Positions 1 through 7,179 of a stretch of DNA of 16,559 bases are shown in pieces. Position numbers and translations under genes: made by a program. The first letter of the stretch is position 1. Each line of letters begins with the position of its first letter. This DNA comes from Clostridium sp. UBA5530. GTDB lineage: Bacteria; Bacillota; Clostridia; Clostridiales; Clostridiaceae. The DNA lies in the NCBI GenBank assembly GCA_002423705.1, contig DINW01000091.1, positions 82,430 to 98,988 of the forward strand, in the 5' to 3' direction. Below the pieces are notes generated by a model. The model was not told where the DNA came from and made no database searches. It saw only the letters and a program-made list of their open reading frames with translations.

Positions 1-1705
1 AAAGGAATCTTTAGCTAACATTAAGGGAAATATTCATATAGTATCTCTTCCTAATAAATATACTGACATAAGTTCTACACAAATAAGAAACTATATAGAC
101 GATAACCGTGATATTTCTAGCTTGGTAGACCCCTTAGCCCAGCAATATATATATGAAAATGGCTTTTATCAAAGAGAACCTCTAGATAAGTCTACTCCTG
201 AATTCACCTATTTAGATGTAGATGTTCTTGATAATATAAGAGAGGACTTTACTTACGTTCTAAAGGACCTTATAGTACCCAACTATAAAAAAGCCCTTAT
301 GGATATAAATAAAGTTTTTCAAATGCCCTCTGGAAGACTTCTTCTTTTAAAAGATAACCTCACTAATGAGCCTATTGGATTTTCTTTATTTCATTGGAGT
401 AGATCCACCATGCTATATGATACTCTTCAAGATGTTAAGTTGAGTCAACTCATTAGAGAGAAAAGTCCTGGAAGAATTATCTTTTTAGATGGCTTTTATG
501 TAAAAAATAGTGATAAAAATAAAAATCTTTTATCTATCCTTCTTAGTGAAACCTTGGCTTTTTGTTCATCTAAAGATTATGAGTATGCTATCTTTAATGA
601 AGATAATAATACCTTTGCACCTAACAATTTAGGTACATTACTTCAAAGCTTTGGATTTGTAGAAATACCTTGGAACGGTTTTTCAGTTTGGCATGTAGAT
701 ATGAGCCATCCTTCTATAATAAATTTAGATTTGGAAAGTCTAATAAAAGAACCTTTTAAAAGTATAAGCAAAATTAAAAATACCATTGCTTCTACTCGTT
801 TAAAGTTGCAAAAGGCTATTTGTGAGTTATTTCCCGGGCATTTGATTTTGCCCTTGGATGTTCATATGTTAAACTACGGTTTAATAAAAAAGGCATGTAG
901 TGAAAATAATGTACTCCCTTACAATACAACTCCTAGAATGTTAGGAGAATTCATGTGCGTTCCTTACGGAGATATATTAGATAGGTACATAGTGCCAAAC
1001 ACTATAACCAAGTCTCTACATACAGAAAAATACTTTAACCCTTTTATGACAGGCTTTAATATTGGAGAATTTCCCCACTATTTATGTCTGGAAAACCAAA
1101 TAAAAATGCTAAAATCTTTTAATAAACCTGTGATTTTAGTAGACAATATACTTCATAAGGGGTATAGAATGAAAGCCTTAGATCCCATATTCAAAAAAGA
1201 AAATGTAGAAATTCAAAAAATTATAGCAGGAATTTTATCTGGTCAAGGCAAGGATCTTATGACTTATCAAGGGAGAGAAGTGGATTCTGTATACTTTATT
1301 CCAAGACTTAATCTTTGGTTCAATGAAACTGCTTTATATCCTTTTATCGGTGGTGATGCTGTATGGAGAGGGAAATTTCCTGATCGTAATTTAGTACCCT
1401 CTATAAATTTGATACTTCCTTATACTTCTCCTGTATTTATAAAAGGTGCATCCATGGAATCTCTGTTCAACTTTTCCAAGACTTGTATAGAAAACTCTAT
1501 AGAAATTTTAAAGGCTTTAGAAGATGAATTTCACAAAATAAATGAAAGAAATTTAACTCTCTCTGCCCTAGGTCAGGTTTTCACCATTCCTCGCTGTGTT
1601 GATCATGGTAAGGATGTGGCTTATGATTTGTCTTTAACTCCTTCTCATTACTTAGAAAATGACTTGGAGCAATTAAAACGACTAAGCTTTTTGATGAAAT
1701 TATAA
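1..1705 (+). CDS. Partial multidomain protein: NadD-like nucleotidylyltransferase end, GNAT-like segment, phosphoribosyltransferase-like domain
   Basis: The start lies upstream of the window. The frame is open from base 2, giving 567 visible residues, so a TTG at 122 should not be taken as the start. Visible residues 23-29 (ISSTQIR) and the following LVDPLAQQYIYENGFY match the end of the NadD/cytidylyltransferase-like family, which transfers a nucleotidyl group to a phosphate substrate. Residues of about 110-235 resemble a degenerate GNAT acetyltransferase: beta strands are followed by a helix, but the usual acetyl-CoA loop glycines are missing. Around residue 377 the string VILVDNILHKGYRMKAL resembles the PRPP-binding loop of type I phosphoribosyltransferases, with the second acidic residue and the usual Thr-Gly changed. 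The downstream gene follows at once, so they share a transcript. The domain calls are by eye. The NadD-like tail is the firmest, and substrate and function are unknown. Confidence 0.7.
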   Translation, partial: KESLANIKGNIHIVSLPNKYTDISSTQIRNYIDDNRDISSLVDPLAQQYIYENGFYQREPLDKSTPEFTYLDVDVLDNIREDFTYVLKDLIVPNYKKALMDINKVFQMPSGRLLLLKDNLTNEPIGFSLFHWSRSTMLYDTLQDVKLSQLIREKSPGRIIFLDGFYVKNSDKNKNLLSILLSETLAFCSSKDYEYAIFNEDNNTFAPNNLGTLLQSFGFVEIPWNGFSVWHVDMSHPSIINLDLESLIKEPFKSISKIKNTIASTRLKLQKAICELFPGHLILPLDVHMLNYGLIKKACSENNVLPYNTTPRMLGEFMCVPYGDILDRYIVPNTITKSLHTEKYFNPFMTGFNIGEFPHYLCLENQIKMLKSFNKPVILVDNILHKGYRMKALDPIFKKENVEIQKIIAGILSGQGKDLMTYQGREVDSVYFIPRLNLWFNETALYPFIGGDAVWRGKFPDRNLVPSINLILPYTSPVFIKGASMESLFNFSKTCIENSIEILKALEDEFHKINERNLTLSALGQVFTIPRCVDHGKDVAYDLSLTPSHYLENDLEQLKRLSFLMKL

Positions 1706-1725
1706 TTATGCAAGGAGATGATATA

Positions 1726-2958
1726 TTGTTTTATTATAAGCATAAGAACTGCTTTTTAATCAGTGAAGATGTACTACAAGGTTTTAATTCTTTGAAGGAA
1801 GAGGATATGGATTTTCATAGCAACCCTATATTTTATATTGGGAACCGTGATTTATTCTCCTTTAGAAGCTTCTTTAAAGTAACTAGTTCTTATGAGCTCT
1901 TTCATGAGGATTTAACCATAATAAAAAAGCCTTTTCATGAAACCTCACCCATTGTAGATAATGCTATAAAGGCTAGTAAACTATCATTTATAAATAGTAG
2001 CCTTCCTAATTGGGAAAAACTTTTATCTTCACAAGTGCTTAAAAAATTTAAAGTTAATGTAGTAGGGTTAGGAGATGTAGGTGGTACTTTAATAACAGGT
2101 CTTAGACTTCTAGGAGGAGATGTGATAGATACTATAGGTATCTATGATTTAGATGATAATAAAGTAAATCGTTGGCTCTTTGAATGTAATGCTATTTACG
2201 ATATAAACAATGAAACTATGCCTAAAATAGAAAGACTATCTAAAGAAGATATTTTTAATTGTGATATGTTCGTATTTTGTGTATCTGTTGGAGTTCCTGA
2301 GGTAGGCAATGAAAAAAAAGATGTTAGGCTAATTCAGTTTGAGGGCAATAAAAAAATCATGTCCATATATGCCAAAATGGCTAGAGAGGCATGTTTTAAT
2401 GGGATTTTTGCGGTGGTGTCTGACCCAGTAGATTTATTATGCAAGGTAGCTTTTAATGAAAGCAACAAAAATAACTTAGAACAATTTGATTTTAAAGGAT
2501 TGATGTCTCATCAAATAAAGGGTTATGGTCTTGGAGTGATGAACGCTAGAGCTATATATTATTCCTCTTTCAATGAAAAAACTAAAGGTTATGAAAAACA
2601 TGGTAGAGCTTTTGGACCACATGGTGAAGGTCTCATTATCGCTAATAGTATAGAAAACTATGACGAAAATTTAACCTCTTATCTTACGGAGAAAACTAAA
2701 AATGCAAACCTTGACCTTCGCTCCTTTGGCTTTAAGCCCTATATAGCTCCTGCTTTATCCTCTGGTGCTTTAAGCCTTTTGGCTACCTTAAGACAGCAGT
2801 GGAATTATAGTTCTAATTTTATAGGTGGAACTTTTATGGGTATGAGGAATAAAAACACTGATAAGGGCATAGAGATAGAAACCTTTGAAGAATTCCCCAA
2901 AGAGCTTTTTTCTAGGCTTTCTTCCACCTATGACTATTTAAAAGGGATTTACCACTAG
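1726..2958 (+). CDS. Lactate/malate dehydrogenase-like NAD-binding protein with N-terminal extension
   Basis: I choose a TTG start at 1726 because AAGGAG at 1712-1717 sits 8 nt before it. The in-frame ATG at 1708 lies upstream of that site. This gives 410 residues, against about 310-320 for ordinary LDH/MDH. Residues 1-105 are an extra N-terminal region I do not recognise. The Rossmann glycine loop GLGDVGG is at 114-120, and an acidic strand end (YDLDD, 140-144) suggests NAD rather than NADP. SDPVDLL (232-238) matches the family's SNPVD motif, and GPHGEG (297-302) carries the catalytic-His position of GEHGD. By eye the catalytic Asp and the substrate-carboxylate Arg of true LDH/MDH appear replaced (Met and Ile near 272-276), so the substrate is probably not lactate or malate. 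It is the middle gene of the operon; its stop overlaps the next start by one base. Confidence 0.75.
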   Translation: MFYYKHKNCFLISEDVLQGFNSLKEEDMDFHSNPIFYIGNRDLFSFRSFFKVTSSYELFHEDLTIIKKPFHETSPIVDNAIKASKLSFINSSLPNWEKLLSSQVLKKFKVNVVGLGDVGGTLITGLRLLGGDVIDTIGIYDLDDNKVNRWLFECNAIYDINNETMPKIERLSKEDIFNCDMFVFCVSVGVPEVGNEKKDVRLIQFEGNKKIMSIYAKMAREACFNGIFAVVSDPVDLLCKVAFNESNKNNLEQFDFKGLMSHQIKGYGLGVMNARAIYYSSFNEKTKGYEKHGRAFGPHGEGLIIANSIENYDENLTSYLTEKTKNANLDLRSFGFKPYIAPALSSGALSLLATLRQQWNYSSNFIGGTFMGMRNKNTDKGIEIETFEEFPKELFSRLSSTYDYLKGIYH

Positions 2959-4007
2959 TGACAGAAATAATAGTAATTAAACCCTGTAAAGCCCCTTCTC
3001 CTACCTTAATAAACATGATAAAGGCCGCCACCTTAAATAAACCTTATAGAATTATTGAAGACCTTAACTGTTATTTAAACTTAAAGAATAAAAAATTATT
3101 ATTTGCTTTAGAAATAAATCATAGCCTTTGGGATGTTTCCATGGTATGTTTTATGGAAAACCTTGCCCTACAAGGTAATAATCCTTTGGAAGGCTCTATT
3201 GGAGCTTTCTTATGTCATAGTTCTTCGGAGCTAGGCACTAAGAATTTTTCTCAAGATATGTTGTTTCTAGCTAGTTCCTTAGGCTGCAACTTTATTGGTC
3301 ATTGCTTAGTAGAAGCAACTAATAGCCTAAGAAATCTTCTCACTTGGCAAAAAGTTTTAAAAATTCCACTGGAGGATATTCTTTATAAAAAATCATCAGA
3401 TTTAGGTAACCGCTTAGCTACATTTCAACCTTTTCGTTATGAAAATCCTAAGATATCCGTATTATATTCAAGTCCTCATAAGGTATCTAACACTCTAGAA
3501 CTTTGGTATATTATAAAGGGTTGTCTTTCTCCTCAGTTAAATATCAAAGAAATTCTTGTTGAAAATGGAGCAGTCCTAGATTGTAAGGGGTGCCCCTATG
3601 ATCTTTGTATGCACTATGGGAAAAGAAATGGATGCTTTTATGGAGGTGTAATGGTAGAAAATATCTTGCCAGCTATTGAAGAAGCTGATATAATAATTTG
3701 GCTTTGCCCTAATTACAATGACGCCATTGCAGCTAATTTAACTGCAGTTATAAATCGTCTTACGGTACTCTATAATAAAATTAGCTTTTACAATAAATCC
3801 ATGTTTGGCATAATAGTATCTGGAAATTCTGGAGGGGACTCTGTAAGCAAACAGCTTATTGGTGCTTTAAACATAAATAAAGGGTTCTTCCTACCTAGTC
3901 ATGGAATCTTAACCGCAACTGCAAATGACCCTTTATCTATACACAAATACGATGATATCTATAACCTCGCTAAGGACTTTAGCGATAGCATACTAAAACT
4001 GTGTTAA
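2958..4007 (+). CDS. Double flavodoxin-like protein of the NADPH-dependent FMN reductase / iron-sulfur flavoprotein family
   Basis: It starts at GTG, one base overlapping the previous stop (TAGTG), with AAAGGGA about 10 nt upstream, so it is probably translationally coupled. The protein has 349 residues. The C-terminal part (about 165-349) fits the FMN reductase/iron-sulfur flavoprotein family: a strand and loop (VLYSSPHKVSNT), a cysteine set C209, C212, C217, C226, then an acidic helix and the P-x-Y motif (CPNYNDA) that lines FMN in this family. The spacing of the cysteines differs from the compact CxxCxxC arrangement of classic iron-sulfur flavoproteins. The N-terminal part (about 45-125) resembles the second half of a flavodoxin fold but lacks a recognisable phosphate loop, so it may be a decayed duplicate. 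A cytoplasmic redox role, perhaps with the upstream dehydrogenase-like protein, is inferred. The partner and substrate are unknown. Confidence 0.72.
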   Translation: MTEIIVIKPCKAPSPTLINMIKAATLNKPYRIIEDLNCYLNLKNKKLLFALEINHSLWDVSMVCFMENLALQGNNPLEGSIGAFLCHSSSELGTKNFSQDMLFLASSLGCNFIGHCLVEATNSLRNLLTWQKVLKIPLEDILYKKSSDLGNRLATFQPFRYENPKISVLYSSPHKVSNTLELWYIIKGCLSPQLNIKEILVENGAVLDCKGCPYDLCMHYGKRNGCFYGGVMVENILPAIEEADIIIWLCPNYNDAIAANLTAVINRLTVLYNKISFYNKSMFGIIVSGNSGGDSVSKQLIGALNINKGFFLPSHGILTATANDPLSIHKYDDIYNLAKDFSDSILKLC

Positions 4008-4036
4008 CCAATTGATTTTTTAACTTATTAATGCTT

Positions 4037-4096
4037 TTTAACAAAGTGTTGATATTGAGAAGTAAGCATCAACACTTTGTTAAATTTAATTTTTTA
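4037..4096 (+). terminator. Rho-independent terminator of the first operon
   Basis: A perfect 17-bp stem (4037-4053 with 4068-4084) and a 14-nt loop follow the last gene of the operon by about 30 nt. Then comes a broken T-rich tail (TTTAATTTTTTA). The other direction lacks a T-run, so it acts mainly for the plus strand, although the hairpin also lies just beyond the stop of the convergent transporter gene. Confidence 0.8.
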
Positions 4097-5002
4097 TTAA
4101 ATATTTACCAAAATTAATGCCATTACTATTATTGCTAAAGCTACATACTCTTTTTTCTCTAATTTCTCCTTAAACATAGCAAATGCTCCTAATGCCATAA
4201 TTATTATTGTGCCTGCACTGAAGCTAGAAAAAGCTATAGGTCCCGGTATATTTTCTAAAGCTTTTATCAAGAAAAAAGAAGTCAGCATATTAGGGATTCC
4301 CACAGTAATTCCCATAATAAAATCTAATAATCTAATTCTCCCTTTATTTACAATAAAAATAATGAAACTTAGAATAAGAGCTGTGAAAAATATATAAAAC
4401 AAAAATAGTTCCTTGTGTTCTGCCTGTCCATAATATTGAAAAAATTTAGAGTTGAAATCACCAATTCCTCCAATTAGCATCAACACTATAAGACTTACCT
4501 TAACATTTTTTAAAGATAATTCTTTTAAATCCAAGTTCATTATAACCACTGCTATTATGCTCAGTGCTATTCCTATCCAGGCTACTGCTTTAGGATATTC
4601 TCCAAAAAACAATATAGATAATACTATAGGAATAATTATTCCCAGTTTCATAAAGGTAGCTGATAAAGATGCCCCATTATCCTTAACATTTTTTTGATAT
4701 AATACTATTCCCCCCAAATAAATAACTCCTGTTATAATTCCAAGAACCACAGCCAGACCAAAAGACCCCTCTATAGAAAGGCCTTGTCTATTTGCCATAG
4801 ATAACTTAAATTCTTCTTTAAATGCTCTAATCCATTGAGAATTAAATAAAGTTTTGTTCTTTAACATTAAAAAACTTACTAATGTTGCCGTTAAATAGTT
4901 AGCACATGTAACCATATATCTATTGCATTGATTTTTTTCTGTTATTTTAAAAATCAATCCTATAGACGCACTAAATCCTATGGCCAATATTAAATTTATC
5001 AT
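4097..5002 (-). CDS. DMT/EamA-family membrane transporter
   Basis: The 301-residue protein is almost entirely hydrophobic, with about ten predicted membrane segments (roughly 1-20, 33-48, 80-103, 118-134, 140-157, 170-187, 197-218, 228-247, 257-275, 286-301). The halves have the two-repeat layout of EamA/DMT permeases: FMKLGIIIPIVLSILFFGE in the first half and the Ser-Ser-Phe-Ser-Ala-Gly stretch before FKEKLEKKEY in the second both sit at the usual position before a charged loop. These carriers usually export amino acids, nucleotide-related or other small metabolites. The substrate cannot be read from sequence. GGGGAG lies 8 nt before the ATG. The gene starts 17 nt after the radical SAM gene, so they are very probably cotranscribed. 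Confidence 0.82.
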   Translation of the reverse strand: MINLILAIGFSASIGLIFKITEKNQCNRYMVTCANYLTATLVSFLMLKNKTLFNSQWIRAFKEEFKLSMANRQGLSIEGSFGLAVVLGIITGVIYLGGIVLYQKNVKDNGASLSATFMKLGIIIPIVLSILFFGEYPKAVAWIGIALSIIAVVIMNLDLKELSLKNVKVSLIVLMLIGGIGDFNSKFFQYYGQAEHKELFLFYIFFTALILSFIIFIVNKGRIRLLDFIMGITVGIPNMLTSFFLIKALENIPGPIAFSSFSAGTIIIMALGAFAMFKEKLEKKEYVALAIIVMALILVNI

Positions 5003-5019
5003 AAATATCTCCCCTAACT

Positions 5020-5934
5020 TTAAACTCCCCTTAAGTCAAACTCTGGAACGTAAGCCTCCTTATTGGTACCCTCTTCCTGTATAAACCCATTTTTTATTCC
5101 TATGTTTAAACAATAGTCAATAAGGCTATCATAGTGTTCTTTGCTTAAAGTTCTATTTATTTCTGGATACTCCTTAGCCTTAAACATTGGAGTATATTGA
5201 TTCATAAGGCTTATATATATCTTATCACCATAGGTTTTATGTAAATAATCCATAATTTTTTTAGAATCAAACAATAGCCCTGGTAGCATAAGGTGCCTTA
5301 CTATAACTCCCTTTTCTATGATGCCTTTAGAATTGAACTTAATGTCACCTACCATATGTACCATTTTATCAATGGCTTTTGATGCATGATAAAAATAATT
5401 GTCTACCTTTGAATATTTCATTCCATATTTATCTTTGTAATATTTTAAATCTGGAACAAATACATCTACGTACCCCCTTAATAGCTCTAAAGTATCTAGA
5501 GATTCATATCCATTACTATTGTAAACTACAGGTATTACCAAACCTTTATCCTTAGCAATCTTTAATGCCATAACTATTTGTGGCACATAATGGGTAGGAG
5601 TTACTAAATTTATATTGTTAGCCCCTCTAGTCTGTTGTTCTAAAAATATATCACTTAATCTTTCAATAGATATGTATTTGCCCACCCCCTGTTGACTTAT
5701 TTCATGATTTTGACAAAACACACAATTCAGATTACATCCTGTGAAGAAAACTGTTCCTGATCCTTCCTCTCCAGATATACAAGGCTCTTCCCAATAGTGA
5801 AGAGATACCCTAGCTACCTTAATCTTATCACTACTTTTACAAAATCCCACAGGTCCTACAAATCTATCAACTCCGCACTTTCTTGGGCATACCTGACAAT
5901 TCTTTAACTTCTCTAGTGCTTCTCCTTGGTTCAT
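5020..5934 (-). CDS. Radical SAM protein, PflX-like (pyruvate formate-lyase activase homologue)
   Basis: The protein has 304 residues. The radical SAM cluster motif CxxxCxxC is at C67, C71, C74 (GCNLNCVFC), which binds the 4Fe-4S cluster that cleaves S-adenosylmethionine. A second cysteine group at C13, C16, C20 and C32 precedes it, the layout of the COG1313/PflX group, whose targets are unknown. Other family features are TPTHYVPQI near 112-120, YNSNGYES near 138-145 and PDLKYY near 161-166. No pyruvate formate-lyase or other glycyl radical enzyme is visible here, so a PFL-activating role is not supported by context. GAGGAGAG precedes the ATG. The gene starts a two-gene operon with the transporter. 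An extended -10 promoter lies about 45 nt upstream. Confidence 0.85.
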   Translation of the reverse strand: MNQGEALEKLKNCQVCPRKCGVDRFVGPVGFCKSSDKIKVARVSLHYWEEPCISGEEGSGTVFFTGCNLNCVFCQNHEISQQGVGKYISIERLSDIFLEQQTRGANNINLVTPTHYVPQIVMALKIAKDKGLVIPVVYNSNGYESLDTLELLRGYVDVFVPDLKYYKDKYGMKYSKVDNYFYHASKAIDKMVHMVGDIKFNSKGIIEKGVIVRHLMLPGLLFDSKKIMDYLHKTYGDKIYISLMNQYTPMFKAKEYPEINRTLSKEHYDSLIDYCLNIGIKNGFIQEEGTNKEAYVPEFDLRGV

Positions 5935-5978
5935 AGTTCTCTCCTCTTCCTATATTCATAAAAAATCTTCTAATTGAA

Positions 5979-5987
5979 ATCATAGCA
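5979..5987 (-). promoter_or_regulatory. Extended -10 promoter of the radical SAM/transporter operon
   Basis: On the minus strand TGCTATGAT gives a TGn extension and a -10 one base off TATAAT. The -35 region (near 6002-6007) is poor, as is allowed for extended -10 promoters. It lies back to back with the plus-strand promoter at 6008-6016. Confidence 0.45.
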
Positions 5988-6007
5988 TACTAGGTAAAAT
6001 TTTTCTA

Positions 6008-6016
6008 TGGTATAAT
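6008..6016 (+). promoter_or_regulatory. Extended -10 promoter of the PHP gene
   Basis: TGGTATAAT is a perfect -10 with a TGn extension. The -35 region is weak. Transcription would begin near 6023 and leave a leader of about 90 nt that contains the hairpin at 6035-6076. Confidence 0.55.
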
Positions 6017-6034
6017 AATATTATTATGCTTTAC

Positions 6035-6076
6035 CTGCTGTTAACTCCATAGTCTTTACACTGTAGATAACAGTAG
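6035..6076 (+). other. Leader hairpin before the PHP gene
   Basis: CTGCTGTTA (6035-6043) pairs with TAACAGTAG (6068-6076), 9 bp with one G-T wobble and a 24-nt loop. The stretch 6032-6050 matches 18 of 19 bases of the arm of the large hairpin at 7364-7382. It has no T-run and is not a terminator. A role in translation or mRNA stability is only a possibility. Confidence 0.4.
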
Positions 6077-6115
6077 ATAAAACCTACACAAGTAAAACTG
6101 CTAAGGAGGGCTCCT

Positions 6116-6946
6116 ATGAATTTAAAAGTGGATTTTCATACCCATTCCACCGCTTCTGACGGAAAAAAATCTCCTAGAGATTTGATTAAAGAAGCAAAAA
6201 AAGAAAATGTATCTATCATGGCATTGACAGATCATGATACTGTAAGTGGATTGGAGGACGCTATAGATGAGGGTAATAAACTAGGCATTAAGGTAATACC
6301 TGGTATAGAACTTTCTGCAATTCACAAGGATGAATCTATTCATCTTTTAGGATACTTTAAAAAAGATGGTTATAAAGATGAAGATCTTATAAGGTTTCTT
6401 AAAGACAAAGAAGAAGCTCGTATAAATCGTGGCAAAAAAATAGTAGAAAATCTAAAAACCTATTTCAATATAGATATAAACTATGAAACTGTGTTAAAAA
6501 ATAGCAATGGTGTTGTGGCTAGACCTCATATAGCTCAAGGTATAATTGATTCCGGATATGATTATTCTTGGAATTATATATTTGAAAACTTTCTTAACGA
6601 TAAAAGTCCAGCCTATGTTCATAATAAAAAAGTTTCAGTAAAAGAAGGTATAACACTGCTTCATGATCATGGTGCCATAGTATCCCTAGCCCATCCTGTA
6701 CTTATTAAGAAAAATTCTGTAGAAGAACTTTTAAAGTTCTTTGATTTCGATGCCATAGAGGCCTTTTATTATTTAAATACCAGAAAGTCTGAAGAACTAT
6801 TCATTTCTTTAGCCCATAGATACAATAAGTTAATAACTTGTGGATCTGACTATCATGGAATTCACAATGATGGGAAACACGGTGCCATTGGAAAAGTTAG
6901 ATTTTGTGATAACTACCTAAACAATTTTTTGAATACATTAAGATAG
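6116..6946 (+). CDS. PHP-domain metal-dependent phosphoesterase (TrpH/RNase AM type)
   Basis: The 276-residue length is usual for the TrpH/YciV group, whose characterised members remove phosphate from 3',5'-nucleotides or trim short 5' RNA ends. The metal-binding residues expected for a PHP fold are present: HTH at 8-10, D15, LTDHD with H40 and D41, E65 (GIELSA), H76, H193 (LAHP) and the closing SDYHG (H247). The insertion with ARPHIA (135-140), typical of this group, is also present. AAGGAGGG lies just ahead of the ATG. It is a single-gene unit with its own promoter and terminator. A cytoplasmic RNA or nucleotide turnover role is inferred from the family. A histidinol-phosphatase role is less likely, as no his genes are near. 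Confidence 0.85.
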   Translation: MNLKVDFHTHSTASDGKKSPRDLIKEAKKENVSIMALTDHDTVSGLEDAIDEGNKLGIKVIPGIELSAIHKDESIHLLGYFKKDGYKDEDLIRFLKDKEEARINRGKKIVENLKTYFNIDINYETVLKNSNGVVARPHIAQGIIDSGYDYSWNYIFENFLNDKSPAYVHNKKVSVKEGITLLHDHGAIVSLAHPVLIKKNSVEELLKFFDFDAIEAFYYLNTRKSEELFISLAHRYNKLITCGSDYHGIHNDGKHGAIGKVRFCDNYLNNFLNTLR

Positions 6947-6970
6947 GGTGCTAATGCACCCTATTTTTTA
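6940..6970 (+). terminator. Terminator overlapping two stop codons
   Basis: ATAGGGTGC (6943-6951) pairs with GCACCCTAT (6956-6964) around a TAAT loop, followed by a run of T. The PHP stop (TAG, 6944-6946) lies in the left arm. The stop of the convergent holin-like gene (6961-6963, read on the minus strand) lies in the right arm. Confidence 0.85.
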
Positions 6971-7179
6971 TCTTGGTTTTTATTATCATCTAAATACCAT
7001 TTTTCTTCGGTATTAGGATTGTTTAATATCCCTGCCATTACTAATATTCCTAAAAATGCAGTTACGATTTCACTATAATTAGCAGGAAGAATATCTACGC
7101 CAAACCCCTTAAGAAGTAGTGGTATAAATGCAAATATGGATAGCCATAGTCCATAATTCTTAAATCTTTCTACCTTCAT
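6961..7179 (-). CDS. Small holin-like membrane protein (phi LC3 type)
   Basis: I choose the ATG at 7177-7179 (72 residues), since AAAGGAAG (7189-7196) is 9 nt from it. The GTG at 7188 directly abuts that site. Two hydrophobic segments lie at about residues 11-28 and 36-53. A short polar link carries LPANYSE, and a charged tail begins NNPNTEEKWYLDD. That layout and the NNP-T motif match small phi LC3-type holins, which make pores that release endolysin. No endolysin or other phage gene is nearby, so this is an orphan and may serve in autolysis or have another membrane role. The stop codon is inside the shared terminator hairpin. Confidence 0.7.
   Translation of the reverse strand: MKVERFKNYGLWLSIFAFIPLLLKGFGVDILPANYSEIVTAFLGILVMAGILNNPNTEEKWYLDDNKNQDKK

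Noticed and set aside
122..1705. Gene starting at the TTG at 122
   Set aside because: The frame is open to the window start and the preceding 40 codons carry a NadD-like motif, so the TTG is internal.
4209..4697. Plus-strand open frames opposite the transporter gene
   Set aside because: They are antisense shadows of a clear membrane protein gene.
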